Shown one piece after another: positions 16,570-25,123 of a DNA stretch of 36,824 nt. The position numbers were made by a program, and so were the translations under genes. The stretch spans positions 1-36,824 of the forward strand of contig CALLYK010000027.1 in NCBI GenBank assembly GCA_937858365.1, written 5' to 3'. The stretch comes from an uncultured Isosphaeraceae bacterium (GTDB lineage Bacteria; Planctomycetota; Planctomycetia; Isosphaerales; Isosphaeraceae). A model generated the notes under the pieces. That model ran no database searches, had not been told where the DNA came from, and saw only the letters and a program-made list of their open reading frames with translations. Position 1 is the first letter of the stretch. Every line of letters starts with the position of its first letter.

Positions 16570-18324
16570 GTGAATTCACCTCGCGAACAGGCGTCCCGGA
16601 CTCCGACAAGACTCGGCCCCGTGTCCGGTCCACCCTCCCGTCGGTGGCTGGTGCCGATCGTCCTTGGCCTTCTGGGCTTGACGATCGCCGGAGTGCGGCT
16701 GCGCACGTTTCACGAGCCCCTGGAACGCGACCTGGTCACCTACCTGTTGATCGGTCACGCGATGAACCAGGGGGGCCGGCTCTACGTGGACGCCTGGGAC
16801 ATCAAGCCGCCCGGTGTGTACGAGCTCTACGCCTGGACGGAGGCGGCCGTCGGCTTTGGCGAGCTCCAGTTGTATGTTCTCGGGGTGCTGACGGCCCTGG
16901 TCAGCCTGATTGGTGCCTATGTCGCCGGGTCCAAGCTCGGTAGGAGCGCCGGCCTTTGGTCGGCCCTCTTTTGGACCTTGCTTTGTTCCGCTTCGGGCCT
17001 TCAGGCGAACCAGCCTAACGGTGAAGTGTTCATCAACGCTTGCGTCATCTGGGCCCTGGCCCTCCTCCTGCACGCGGACCGGCCGTCGGGAGGGATTGCG
17101 CGGGCCTTCGGGGTCGGCGTCTGCTTCGCCTTGGGGACGACGTTCAAGCAGATCGTCATCATCGACGCCTTTTTCCTCTGTTTGGCCCATCTCGTCTTCT
17201 CGGCCGACTTGCCCGGAGGGTGGCGCCGGGCCTTGCGTGATCTCCTGATCATCGCGGCGGTCGGGGGCCTCTGCTGGTCGGGCCTGATCGCTTACTACGC
17301 CGCGACCGGACGCTTCGAGATTTTCTGGGTCGGCAACTTCGCGAACACGCGGGCCTACGCGGGAAACCCGCTGTTCAACGTCTATCGCTACGTCCGCGAG
17401 GGCCGCTTCCTCCCGCCATGTCTGTGGTTCGCCTCTCCGATCTTGTTGGTGATGGCCCTGGCGGCCTGGAGAGGTCGGCGGGCCTGGCGCACTCGCGAAG
17501 GGGCCCTCTTCCTGGCCGCCGTCCTGGCCGTGCAAGTCAAGATCGCCCTGAATGGTCAGGGATTCTTGCCGCATTATTATCAATATTGGCTTCCCATCCT
17601 GGCCATCGGCGGGGGTTGGGCGATCGGTGCCAAAGGGCGAGAAGACCCGTCAGGCCCCGAGATCGCGGTCCCCACGCCAGACGCGAAGACTCGTGATGAA
17701 GGCCTTCAGACGATGTCGCGCTCCACATGGCCGACCACGACCGCCATGCGCGTCCTGGGTGTCGTTGCGGCCCTTTGGCTCATTGGGGCCCAGTTCCAGA
17801 GTTTGGTCCTCACTTCAGACGAGTTTTCACGCACGAAATATGGCGAGTCGGTGCTGGAAGGACGCGACCTCGGCCGCTCGATCGGCTCGTTGCTCCGACC
17901 CGGTGAGCGACTGTACCAACATGGCGACCGTCCCGAACTGTATTACTACTCGGGCCACGCGCCCCCGTCACTTCTCTTGTGGACGCACCATCTGAAGGAC
18001 CATTGGCCAGTGGCCCGCTTGCTCATGGAGCGTCATCAAGCGGCGCTCGACGCGGCGCCGCCCGACCTGGTGGTCGTCGAGAAGCAGGGGCCGCCGCCAA
18101 CCGAAACGCGGGCCACGAAAGGCTTGATCGGTCGATTGCTGGCCGATTCCGCACCGGTCGATGATCGCCGGAACGCCCGGAGTGTCCTGGAACGGCTCGG
18201 GCCATCGTATCTTGCCTTCGAGGTGGGAGCACTTGCCAAATACCATGAGTTCTCGTTCCTCGTCCGAAAAGGCAGCGACCTGGAAAGACGATGGAACGAA
18301 GCTCGCGACGAGGCCGGGCCATGA
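16570..18324 (+). CDS. GT-C glycosyltransferase, PMT/ArnT-like (GT39/83 type)
   Basis: A 584-residue protein with about eleven membrane segments between residues 28 and 415. The first outer loop contains FHEPLERDLVTY, the acidic ERD site typical of polyprenyl-phosphate-sugar-dependent GT-C enzymes, then DAWDIKPPGVY. The last 150 residues are soluble and lie outside the membrane. It probably transfers a sugar from a polyprenyl-phosphate donor onto a protein, lipid or glycan at the cell surface. The GT2 gene next to it could make such a donor. Start is GTG 16570, with no strong ribosome site; alternatives nearby are not better. The stop is 19 bases before the GT2 start. Confidence 0.8.
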   Translation: MNSPREQASRTPTRLGPVSGPPSRRWLVPIVLGLLGLTIAGVRLRTFHEPLERDLVTYLLIGHAMNQGGRLYVDAWDIKPPGVYELYAWTEAAVGFGELQLYVLGVLTALVSLIGAYVAGSKLGRSAGLWSALFWTLLCSASGLQANQPNGEVFINACVIWALALLLHADRPSGGIARAFGVGVCFALGTTFKQIVIIDAFFLCLAHLVFSADLPGGWRRALRDLLIIAAVGGLCWSGLIAYYAATGRFEIFWVGNFANTRAYAGNPLFNVYRYVREGRFLPPCLWFASPILLVMALAAWRGRRAWRTREGALFLAAVLAVQVKIALNGQGFLPHYYQYWLPILAIGGGWAIGAKGREDPSGPEIAVPTPDAKTRDEGLQTMSRSTWPTTTAMRVLGVVAALWLIGAQFQSLVLTSDEFSRTKYGESVLEGRDLGRSIGSLLRPGERLYQHGDRPELYYYSGHAPPSLLLWTHHLKDHWPVARLLMERHQAALDAAPPDLVVVEKQGPPPTETRATKGLIGRLLADSAPVDDRRNARSVLERLGPSYLAFEVGALAKYHEFSFLVRKGSDLERRWNEARDEAGP

Positions 18325-18343
18325 TTGCGAACTTGGGAAAACC

Positions 18344-19102
18344 ATGACCAAGTGCATGATCGTGGTCCCCTGTTACAACGAGGAGAAGCGGCTGCGTCCC
18401 GACACCTTTCGGGACTTCGCGGGCACTCATTCCGACACCATTTTCCTCTTCGTCAACGACGGCAGCACCGACGGCACGCGGGCCCTCCTCGATTCCCTGG
18501 CGAACGAGGGACCGCATTTTCGGGCCCTCCAACTCGACCGGAACGGCGGCAAGGCGGAAGCCGTCCGCCAAGGACTCCTTCAAGCCGCGCGCGAAGGCGC
18601 GGAGTACGCCGGCTACTGGGACGCCGACCTGGCGACGCCCCTGGAGATGGTCCCGGAATTCGCCGCCCACCTGAACGACCATCCCCAAGTCCACATGGTC
18701 TTCGGGGCGAGGGTGCGCTTGCTGGGACGCCGAATCCACAGGAAGTTGTCGCGCCACTACTTGGGACGGCTCTTCGCGACCACGGTCTCGCTCCTCTTCG
18801 GTGTGCCAGTGTACGATACCCAATGCGGCGCGAAGCTCTTTCGCTTGACGCCCGAGGTCGTCCGCCTCTTCCACGAGCCCTTCCATTCCCGTTGGATCTT
18901 CGACGTCGAGCTCCTGGCCCGCTACTTGCGCGATTGCCCCCTGAGCGGGGGCCTGACGATCGACGACCGCGTCCACGAATTGCCCCTTCGCGCCTGGGAG
19001 GACGTGGGCGCCTCCAAGGTCCGGCCGCGCGACTTCCTCAAGGCGATCGTCGAATTGGGACGCATCCGCCGAGGTTGGCGCCGGGCCGACCCGCTCCCGT
19101 GA
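18344..19102 (+). CDS. Polyprenyl-phosphate glucosyltransferase-like GT2 (ALG5-like)
   Basis: A 252-residue GT-A fold enzyme. It begins MTKCMIVVPCYNEE, then FVNDGSTDGT (36-45), the metal-binding DAD in GYWDADLATP (93-95), and the segment VPVYDTQCGAKLFR (about 154-167), which is characteristic of dolichyl/polyprenyl-phosphate beta-glucosyltransferases. FDVELL near 186-191 is also a family feature. It likely moves a hexose from a nucleotide sugar to a polyprenyl phosphate on the cytoplasmic face, supplying the GT-C enzyme encoded upstream. An in-frame extension upstream to 18161 overlaps that gene and is rejected. No transmembrane C-terminus is present, so membrane contact is peripheral. Confidence 0.88.
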   Translation: MTKCMIVVPCYNEEKRLRPDTFRDFAGTHSDTIFLFVNDGSTDGTRALLDSLANEGPHFRALQLDRNGGKAEAVRQGLLQAAREGAEYAGYWDADLATPLEMVPEFAAHLNDHPQVHMVFGARVRLLGRRIHRKLSRHYLGRLFATTVSLLFGVPVYDTQCGAKLFRLTPEVVRLFHEPFHSRWIFDVELLARYLRDCPLSGGLTIDDRVHELPLRAWEDVGASKVRPRDFLKAIVELGRIRRGWRRADPLP

Positions 19103-19112
19103 GACAGCGACC

Positions 19113-19847
19113 ATGAACCCAGCCGAATATGAACGAATGTTTGAAAACGAGGACCGTTACTGGTGGTTCGTGAGCCGCCGGGAATTGGTGCTCGACCAGG
19201 TACGCCGTTATGTGCGCGTGGACCAACCGTTGATCGTGGACATCGGCTGCGGGACGGGCGCCACCGCTTCGGACCTGCGCCGCCACGGCGACGTGGTGGG
19301 GGTGGATTTCTCACCTCTGGCGTTACGCGCCTGCGCTTCGCGCGGTCTCGGGCCCCTCTTACGTTCGCGGGCCGAGGCCACTCCCCTGGCGGACAGCAGC
19401 GTGGACGCGATCGTGGCGACCGACATCCTGGAACATCTGGATGACGACCTCGCGGCCCTTTACGAGTTCAAGCGCATCCTCAAGCCCGGCGGCGTGGCGG
19501 TGATCACCGTGCCCGCGTACCAGTTTCTCTGGAGCGAGCACGACGTCGCGCTGATGCACCGTCGCCGCTACGTGGCCGGTCAACTGGGCAAGCGTGTGGA
19601 CGAGGCCGGCCTCGAACGGGTCCGGCTGGGGTACGCGCTCTCGTTTCTGTTTCCGCTGGCCTTGGGCCGGCTCCTCAAGAAACCCAAGGAAAACGGCAAG
19701 CCCCCTGAGGCCCAAATGCAGAAAGTGCCGCCCTGGCTCAACGAGGCCCTCGTCCGGCTCCAGCGCGTCGAAAAGGTCCTCTTCCGATTCGGCAGCCTCC
19801 CCTGGGGCCTGAGCGTCGTCGCCGTCGTCAGGAAAAGTCACAAGTGA
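19113..19847 (+). CDS. Class I SAM-dependent methyltransferase
   Basis: A 244-residue Rossmann-fold methyltransferase: motif I VDIGCGTG (42-49), acidic end of strand two GVDFSP, motif IV region ATDILEHLDDD, and the post-motif ILKPGG. The N-terminal EDRYWWFVSRREL is common in methyltransferases found in surface-glycan clusters. It follows the GT2 gene by ten bases, so it probably modifies a glycan or lipid made by this module. The acceptor cannot be deduced. The C-terminal quarter contains an amphipathic hydrophobic stretch (about 178-190) that may touch the membrane. It converges on the Hsp70-vWA gene across 77 bases that show no clear terminator. Confidence 0.85.
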   Translation: MNPAEYERMFENEDRYWWFVSRRELVLDQVRRYVRVDQPLIVDIGCGTGATASDLRRHGDVVGVDFSPLALRACASRGLGPLLRSRAEATPLADSSVDAIVATDILEHLDDDLAALYEFKRILKPGGVAVITVPAYQFLWSEHDVALMHRRRYVAGQLGKRVDEAGLERVRLGYALSFLFPLALGRLLKKPKENGKPPEAQMQKVPPWLNEALVRLQRVEKVLFRFGSLPWGLSVVAVVRKSHK

Positions 19848-19924
19848 TTCGGCCGCGTGTTGTTGACCTGGCCCCCGCTCGGTCTGAGGGACCATCCACA
19901 CGGCTTGACCAATAATCAGTTACG

Positions 19925-21988
19925 TCAGGTGATGGTTCGGAGACCGCGGCCTCCTCCGGCGATGACTCGGGCGATGTGGCCGAAGGTACTGACCAGCTCT
20001 CCCGATCGCGCGAAGATGGACCCCGCGTCCGTGCTCGCCAGTTTGCGAAGGTAATCCTGGTCGGCGTCGCCCGTGCCAATCGCCACGATTTCGATCCCCT
20101 CTTCACGGGCCTTGGCGGCCTCTTCCAAGGCCGACTCGCCCGAGTCGGGATAGCCGTCGGTGAGCAGCACGATGTACCGCGCTCGATCGGCTTGGGCCAG
20201 TTGCTCGCGGGCCAGTTGCAGGGCCTCGCTGAGGTTGGTCGTTCCGTCGGCCGCGAGTCGGTCGATGGCCGCCCGCACCTTGCGCGCGTTGTCGCTTGCT
20301 TCGCATTGCAGGCTCGCCATGTCGGAGAACGACACCAGGGCCACTTCGCTCTGCGTGAAATCGCACTTGTCGAGAAAGGCCCGCGCGGCCTCCTGCGCCT
20401 CTTCCAGCGGCGGGCCGTCCATGCTGGCCGACGTGTCCAGAAGCAAGGCGATGCGGATCGGCCCAGGACCCGTCACGTCCCCGCCGTCCGAAGGGGGCAA
20501 TCCCAGCCACGAGAGGTCGTCCGGCACGGGCTCGACGGTCATCTCGAGCGCCTTGCCCGTGTCGCGCTGGACCGCGCGGACCTGGACGACACCGTTCGCG
20601 TCGTAACTCAGCCCGACATCGACGATCACTTCCTCGGCCGTCGGTTGGATGCCCGAGAAGACATATTTTCCCAGGATCGCGCAATCGAGTGGTCGGGGGC
20701 TTTCGCCTTGGGTCAGGTAGACCTCCATCTTGGTGTTCTTGCCGCCGTGCGTGTGGTGGAGGAATTCCTTGACGTTTTCGGTTGGGATCGGCACGTTCCG
20801 CCCGATGATGGTCTCATTCACATAGCAAGAACCATCGGCGCTCACCGCCACGGAGCCCAAGCTGTGGGACATGACGTCGCTGATGCGTCGGGCGCCCGCG
20901 AGCGTGAACTGGGGGGTGGCGTCTCCGGCCTTCTCACCCACTTCGATCGCGGCCTGGATCGCGGCGCCGAGGGCGACGACCTCGTCGACGTTGACGCCCG
21001 TTCGAGGGGGTTGTCCGGCCATTTCGGTGACGTACTGTCGGACCATCGGCATGCGGGTCGAACCGCCGACCAGGAGGACGCCCGTGAGTTTCCGCCAGGA
21101 GAGGTTTGCCTCGGCCATCGCCTCTTCCGTGAGACGTCGGGTGCGGTCCATGAGCGCCGAGGTCATCGCCTCGAACTCTGGCCTGGTGATTTCGTAGGTC
21201 TTGCGTTGGTTGCCCAGTTGCAAGGGGACGCGGGCCGACGAGCGTTCCGAGAGGGTCCACTTGGCCTGTTCGGAGCGGACGAGGACCTCGTTGAGGGCGA
21301 CGGGGTCGTCGAGGGGGTCGAAGCCCGTCTCGGCGGCGAACTTCTCGGAGAGGAACGTGGCGATCCGGTCGTCCCAGTTCTTGCCGCCAAGGTCGTGGTC
21401 GCCGGCCGTGGAGAGGACCGCGATCTCGTCGGGAGAGATGTGGGCGACGGTGACATCGAACGTGCCGCCGCCCAGGTCGTAGATGAGGACGGTTTCTTCC
21501 ACGCCCGTCTTTTGCAGGCCGTACGCGAGGGCCGCCGCGGTCGGTTCGTTGATGATCCGCAAGACCTGAAGGCCCGCGTTTTCACCCGCCTGGATGGTCG
21601 CCTTGCGTTGCGCATCGGCGAAGTAGGCGGGCACGGTGATGACCGCGCGATCGACCTCCTGGCCGAGTTTGATTTGGACGTCTTCCTTGAGACGTTTGAG
21701 GATGATCGCCGAGAGGTCGGTGGCCGAGTAGTCTTTTCCGTGGAAGTGGAGGCGATAGAGGGGGCTGCCCATATGGGGCTTGAAGAAGCTGGCGATCAGG
21801 TCGTTGCCGAGCCTGGCCCACTCGCGGGCCTCCTGGCCGACGGCGGGCGGGTCGGAGCCGAAGTAGATCACCGAGGGGAGGATGTTCTGGCCGTCGCGAT
21901 TGGGGATGACCTCAGGCCGTCCGTAGGGGTTCTTATACGCGACGACCGAGTTGGTCGTGCCCAGGTCGATGCCGACGAACGTTGACAT
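19925..21988 (-). CDS. Hsp70 (DnaK-like) fused to a C-terminal vWA domain
   Basis: A 687-residue protein. Residues 1-370 are a complete actin-like ATPase: GIDLGTTNS (6-14), VITVPAYF (116-123), [13 protein letters not shown] (146-158), [10 protein letters not shown] (171-180) and [10 protein letters not shown] (315-324). An interdomain linker DVMSHSLG (371-378) leads into a substrate-binding beta domain to about 490. The helical lid is absent; a Gly/Pro linker joins to a vWA domain at 511-687 with a complete MIDAS: DTSAS (518-522), Thr583/584 in DGTTN, and TDG (610-612). It should bind ATP, peptide and, via Mg, a protein partner. GGAG is six bases before the ATG. It is the last gene of a run on this strand, after an Hsp70 and a membrane protein. 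Confidence 0.93.
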   Translation of the reverse strand: MSTFVGIDLGTTNSVVAYKNPYGRPEVIPNRDGQNILPSVIYFGSDPPAVGQEAREWARLGNDLIASFFKPHMGSPLYRLHFHGKDYSATDLSAIILKRLKEDVQIKLGQEVDRAVITVPAYFADAQRKATIQAGENAGLQVLRIINEPTAAALAYGLQKTGVEETVLIYDLGGGTFDVTVAHISPDEIAVLSTAGDHDLGGKNWDDRIATFLSEKFAAETGFDPLDDPVALNEVLVRSEQAKWTLSERSSARVPLQLGNQRKTYEITRPEFEAMTSALMDRTRRLTEEAMAEANLSWRKLTGVLLVGGSTRMPMVRQYVTEMAGQPPRTGVNVDEVVALGAAIQAAIEVGEKAGDATPQFTLAGARRISDVMSHSLGSVAVSADGSCYVNETIIGRNVPIPTENVKEFLHHTHGGKNTKMEVYLTQGESPRPLDCAILGKYVFSGIQPTAEEVIVDVGLSYDANGVVQVRAVQRDTGKALEMTVEPVPDDLSWLGLPPSDGGDVTGPGPIRIALLLDTSASMDGPPLEEAQEAARAFLDKCDFTQSEVALVSFSDMASLQCEASDNARKVRAAIDRLAADGTTNLSEALQLAREQLAQADRARYIVLLTDGYPDSGESALEEAAKAREEGIEIVAIGTGDADQDYLRKLASTDAGSIFARSGELVSTFGHIARVIAGGGRGLRTIT

Positions 21989-22123
21989 GCGGGGCTCCAG
22001 ACATGTTCAGGGATGAGGGCGGTCGGCCCGGGGGGCCTCGGGACAAGGCGAGAGGACCTCGCCGACCCATGCGCGGCGGGCACCGCGCCCTTGACGTCTT
22101 CGCAGTCGTCTTTTTCGTCCCGA

Positions 22124-23209
22124 TCACTCGTCATCGTCGTCATCATCGGGGGGCGGAGGGGCCTTGTAGACGTCGGCCCTGACGGGTCGGCTCATCTCAC
22201 CGACCTTGATGAAGCCCTCTTCCCCTTCGAGTTTCTTGTTGAAAGCGGCGAAGGCGGCGCGAGGCTGGAAGTTCGTCTCGTCCTCGTCGAACGGGCCTTC
22301 CGGATCGACGTCATCGGACCCAACCCAATCTTCGACGATCGCGTTGAGTCGTTCGGGCGTCTGGTGTTCATGGATAAAGACGAGACGCGACTCGACTTCC
22401 CTCCACTCGGCCACCGTCATCGTCGTTTCCTTCCCAAAGCGGTCGAGCAAGAGGGTCTCGAGCTTCACCGCGTTTTGGGTCTTGAGTGCGCGGTGGGTCT
22501 TCTGGAATAGGTCCTCGTCTGCCTCACCTTCGTCGGCCCCCATGTGGGCGCGGACCTCGCGTTCCGTGGGCCCTCCGCGGCAGAGCCGCCATTCCATCTC
22601 CTCGGCGTAGGCACTTTCAAGGCGTTGCTTGAAGGCGGTGGAATTCTCCGGGGGCGCTTCGCGTTGGAGGCCCGCGGGCACCATCGTTTCCAGGTGTTCC
22701 ATCAATTCGGAAGGCGTCTTGTTCGCGTCGTAGTGCTTCTCCTTGCCGGGCATCGTCTCAATCGCCCCACCCATCGGCGCGTTGGTCGCGGTCCAGGCCC
22801 GCCTTCCGCCCGGCTCGCGCACCACGAGGTCCATCCAGGGCTTATCCAACGCCGAGTGCTGATACGTCACCGCGGTAATCATTCGTTGTGCGTCGGCCCA
22901 ACCTTCCGCCTGCATGTCCCCCATCGCCTCGAATTGGAAGACGCCGAGGGACTTGAAACCCTGACTGGTCAGGTAGTCGCGTAGGGCCTTCATCTTCTCC
23001 GGCTGGGCCCAGTCCACGTCTCCGACGATCTGTTCCAACTCCAGGGTGATGGGCTCACTCCCCGACCCTTGGGTGAACGACTTGAGGTCGTTCAAGCCGA
23101 TCGCCTTCATGGCGCGACGGACCTTGATCCAGAGGGAAGCGATCACGAGAACGACCAAGGCGATCCCAATCAGGGCCACCGCGCCGACGATCTGGAGAAA
23201 CATGGCCAT
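22124..23209 (-). CDS. Membrane-anchored protein with acidic tail, unknown family
   Basis: A 361-residue protein that I cannot assign. One N-terminal transmembrane helix (about 5-30, VGAVALIGIALVVLVIASLWI) is followed by basic KVRRAMK, predicting the bulk in the cytoplasm. The soluble part has an alpha/beta segment with FKSLGVFQFEAMGDMQAEGW, then long charged helices (about 185-290), and ends in Pro-rich PPPP followed by six Asp and one Glu. The whole C-terminal third is acidic. It lies between two unusual Hsp70 genes with gaps of 96 and 135 bases, so I infer it is their partner, perhaps a membrane tether or substrate receptor. GGAG is nine bases before the ATG at 23209. Confidence 0.75.
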   Translation of the reverse strand: MAMFLQIVGAVALIGIALVVLVIASLWIKVRRAMKAIGLNDLKSFTQGSGSEPITLELEQIVGDVDWAQPEKMKALRDYLTSQGFKSLGVFQFEAMGDMQAEGWADAQRMITAVTYQHSALDKPWMDLVVREPGGRRAWTATNAPMGGAIETMPGKEKHYDANKTPSELMEHLETMVPAGLQREAPPENSTAFKQRLESAYAEEMEWRLCRGGPTEREVRAHMGADEGEADEDLFQKTHRALKTQNAVKLETLLLDRFGKETTMTVAEWREVESRLVFIHEHQTPERLNAIVEDWVGSDDVDPEGPFDEDETNFQPRAAFAAFNKKLEGEEGFIKVGEMSRPVRADVYKAPPPPDDDDDDE

Positions 23210-23305
23210 CAGAAAACGCTCCGAGAGGGTCGATCGCGGACCGGCGGGCGGTGACGAGTGCGAAATCGAGGTAGGCCCCGATTTCTCCTTCGGTGGCGTC
23301 CGGCG

Positions 23306-24982
23306 TCAAGAGACGCTGAGCAATCGCAGTGCGGTCGAGCGTTCGGCGATCTCCTCCGCGCTCATCACGGCCTCGGTCTCGAATTCGACGTCGATCGAGC
23401 CGCCGCCCGTTAGGTCGGTGCCGGTCACGAAGAGGCGGCCGTCGCGGCTGATCGCGAACTTGACACGGATGGGGCTTCGCGCGGGGAGCCCGGTGGGCAG
23501 ACTCAGTTGCGCCGTGCCGATGTCCTCGCAATTGGCCGGTTCCGCGCTGTCTTCCTGACCTCCGGCCATGACCTTGATGTCGGCGCCGGCCTGATTGGGC
23601 TGGTCGGTGCCAAACGTCATGGCGTAGTCCATGGGGACTTCGCTATTCCTCTTGAGGAGGAAGACGACTTGGTCCTTGCCCTTGTCGTCCTTGGCGACGA
23701 CGCCGAGACTGCGCGAGAGGACGTTGACGATCTTGGTGGCGACGAGTTCGCGGACGGGGCCGGTCAGGGTGAAGTCGAACTGGGCCTCGATCTTGTCGAG
23801 GGCCTTTTCCATCTGGGCCTCGGTCACCTTTTCGAGATTGATCTGCCCTTCCTCGTCGCGTTGGGCGTTGGGGAGGGCCTCGGCCAGGACGTTGCGGACC
23901 TCGTCTTGCAACGCCTCCTTCAAACCGAAGAGGGCCGCCCCTTTGGCCACGGCCTCGTCCGGGTCGAACGATTCCGGTTCGGTCCCGAATTCGGCCCGGA
24001 CGCGCTCGGGGACCTGCGGCATGCGCGTGGCGCCTCCCACTAAGAGGATTTTGTCAAATTTCGTGTGGCCTTTCTTGGCGGCCTCCTCGAGCATCTCGCG
24101 CGTCAGTTCGATCGTCCGATCGAGGAGGTGTTTGGTCAGTTCCTCGAACTTGGGCCGGTCCAGCTCGACGCGTGCTTGTTGGCCGGCGTGGGTCACGCGG
24201 AAGGGGGCCTTGTCGCGTTGGCTGAGGGTCTTTTTGCCCCGTTCGGCTTGGAGGAAGAGGTCGTTGAGGACCTCGGGGTCGTCCATGGGGTCGCTCTCGA
24301 CGCCCGTCTGCTCGCGGAACTGCTCGGCGAGGTGGACGACGATCGCTTCGTCCCAAAGCGTGCCTCCCAGCCGGTGGTCGCCGCCCGTGCAGATCACGCG
24401 GATCAGCTTATCTTTGATCTCGATCATCGTGATGTCGAAGGTGCCGCCGCCGAGGTCGTACACGAGGACGACCTGGTCGTCGGCTTGTTCCAAGCCGTAC
24501 GAAATCGCCGCGGCGGTCGGTTCATTCAAGACCGCTCGGACGTTCAAACCGGCCAACTGCCCCGCGATCGCGGTCGCCTCGCGCTGTTCGGTGCCGAAGT
24601 AGGCCGGCACGGTGATGACGACTTCCGTGATCGGCTCCTCCAGGGCCAGGGCGAGTTCCGCGTCCCCCACGCACTTACGGAGGACGAAGGAGGCGACTTC
24701 CTCGGGCTTGTAGGTCTTGCCCTCGACTTCCGCCACCCAGTTGGCGTCCCCCATGTGGTCCTTGACGCGGGAAACGACCTTGTGGGGCTCGACTTTGGCA
24801 GACTCCTTGGCCGTGTTTCCCACGATCACGTTTTCGCCGTCGAAGAGGACGACCGAAGGGGTGATCCGCTCGGACTCCTGGTTGGGGACGATCACCGGCT
24901 TGCCGTGCTCATCCACATAGGCGATCGCCGAATAGGTCGTCCCCAGGTCGATCCCATACACACGCTTGAGGCTGTCGGACAC
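23306..24982 (-). CDS. Hsp70-family chaperone, short lid, with pre-linker insertion
   Basis: A 558-residue Hsp70. The ATPase domain has GIDLGTTYS (10-18), VITVPAYFG (122-130), LNEPTAAAISYGL (152-164), DLGGGTFDI (176-184) and LLVGGATRMP (314-323). Between the last ATPase helix (AAALFGLKEAL) and the linker-like NVLSRSLG (420-427) there are about 60 extra, mostly helical, charged residues (roughly 357-418). The substrate domain runs to about 535, and only a 20-residue helix follows, so the lid is nearly missing, as in short HscC-type proteins. The start is GTG 24982. It heads the triad with the membrane protein and the Hsp70-vWA protein. No dnaJ or grpE is close by. Confidence 0.93.
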   Translation of the reverse strand: MSDSLKRVYGIDLGTTYSAIAYVDEHGKPVIVPNQESERITPSVVLFDGENVIVGNTAKESAKVEPHKVVSRVKDHMGDANWVAEVEGKTYKPEEVASFVLRKCVGDAELALALEEPITEVVITVPAYFGTEQREATAIAGQLAGLNVRAVLNEPTAAAISYGLEQADDQVVLVYDLGGGTFDITMIEIKDKLIRVICTGGDHRLGGTLWDEAIVVHLAEQFREQTGVESDPMDDPEVLNDLFLQAERGKKTLSQRDKAPFRVTHAGQQARVELDRPKFEELTKHLLDRTIELTREMLEEAAKKGHTKFDKILLVGGATRMPQVPERVRAEFGTEPESFDPDEAVAKGAALFGLKEALQDEVRNVLAEALPNAQRDEEGQINLEKVTEAQMEKALDKIEAQFDFTLTGPVRELVATKIVNVLSRSLGVVAKDDKGKDQVVFLLKRNSEVPMDYAMTFGTDQPNQAGADIKVMAGGQEDSAEPANCEDIGTAQLSLPTGLPARSPIRVKFAISRDGRLFVTGTDLTGGGSIDVEFETEAVMSAEEIAERSTALRLLSVS

Positions 24983-25031
24983 GGTCAGGGCCCCCGATGC
25001 TGGACACTGGAAGTGACCACGATGACGTTCA

Positions 25032-25060
25032 ATTGTAACGGCGCCGGGCGATCGTGGAAG
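25032..25060 (-). promoter_or_regulatory. Candidate promoter for the Hsp70 triad
   Basis: On the minus strand TACAAT (5/6, 25037-25032) lies 17 bases after CTTCCA (3/6, 25060-25055) and about 50 bases before the GTG start. No CIRCE-type repeat is present, so HrcA-style heat-shock control is not supported. Confidence 0.35.
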
Positions 25061-25123
25061 TGTCCGCTCGCCGACCCGCTACGAGGACGGCAGGAGCCGG
25101 TCGCATATTCGGAACCACCGAAT

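Noticed and set aside
19976-21985. Open plus-strand frame of 669 codons opposite the Hsp70-vWA gene
   Set aside because: It mirrors the real gene in a high-GC sequence where antisense stops are rare; its translation is Arg/Gly/Asp-rich with no domain pattern.
24983-25123. CIRCE-type heat-shock operator before the Hsp70 gene
   Set aside because: I looked for TTAGCACTC-N9-GAGTGCTAA or near variants and saw none.
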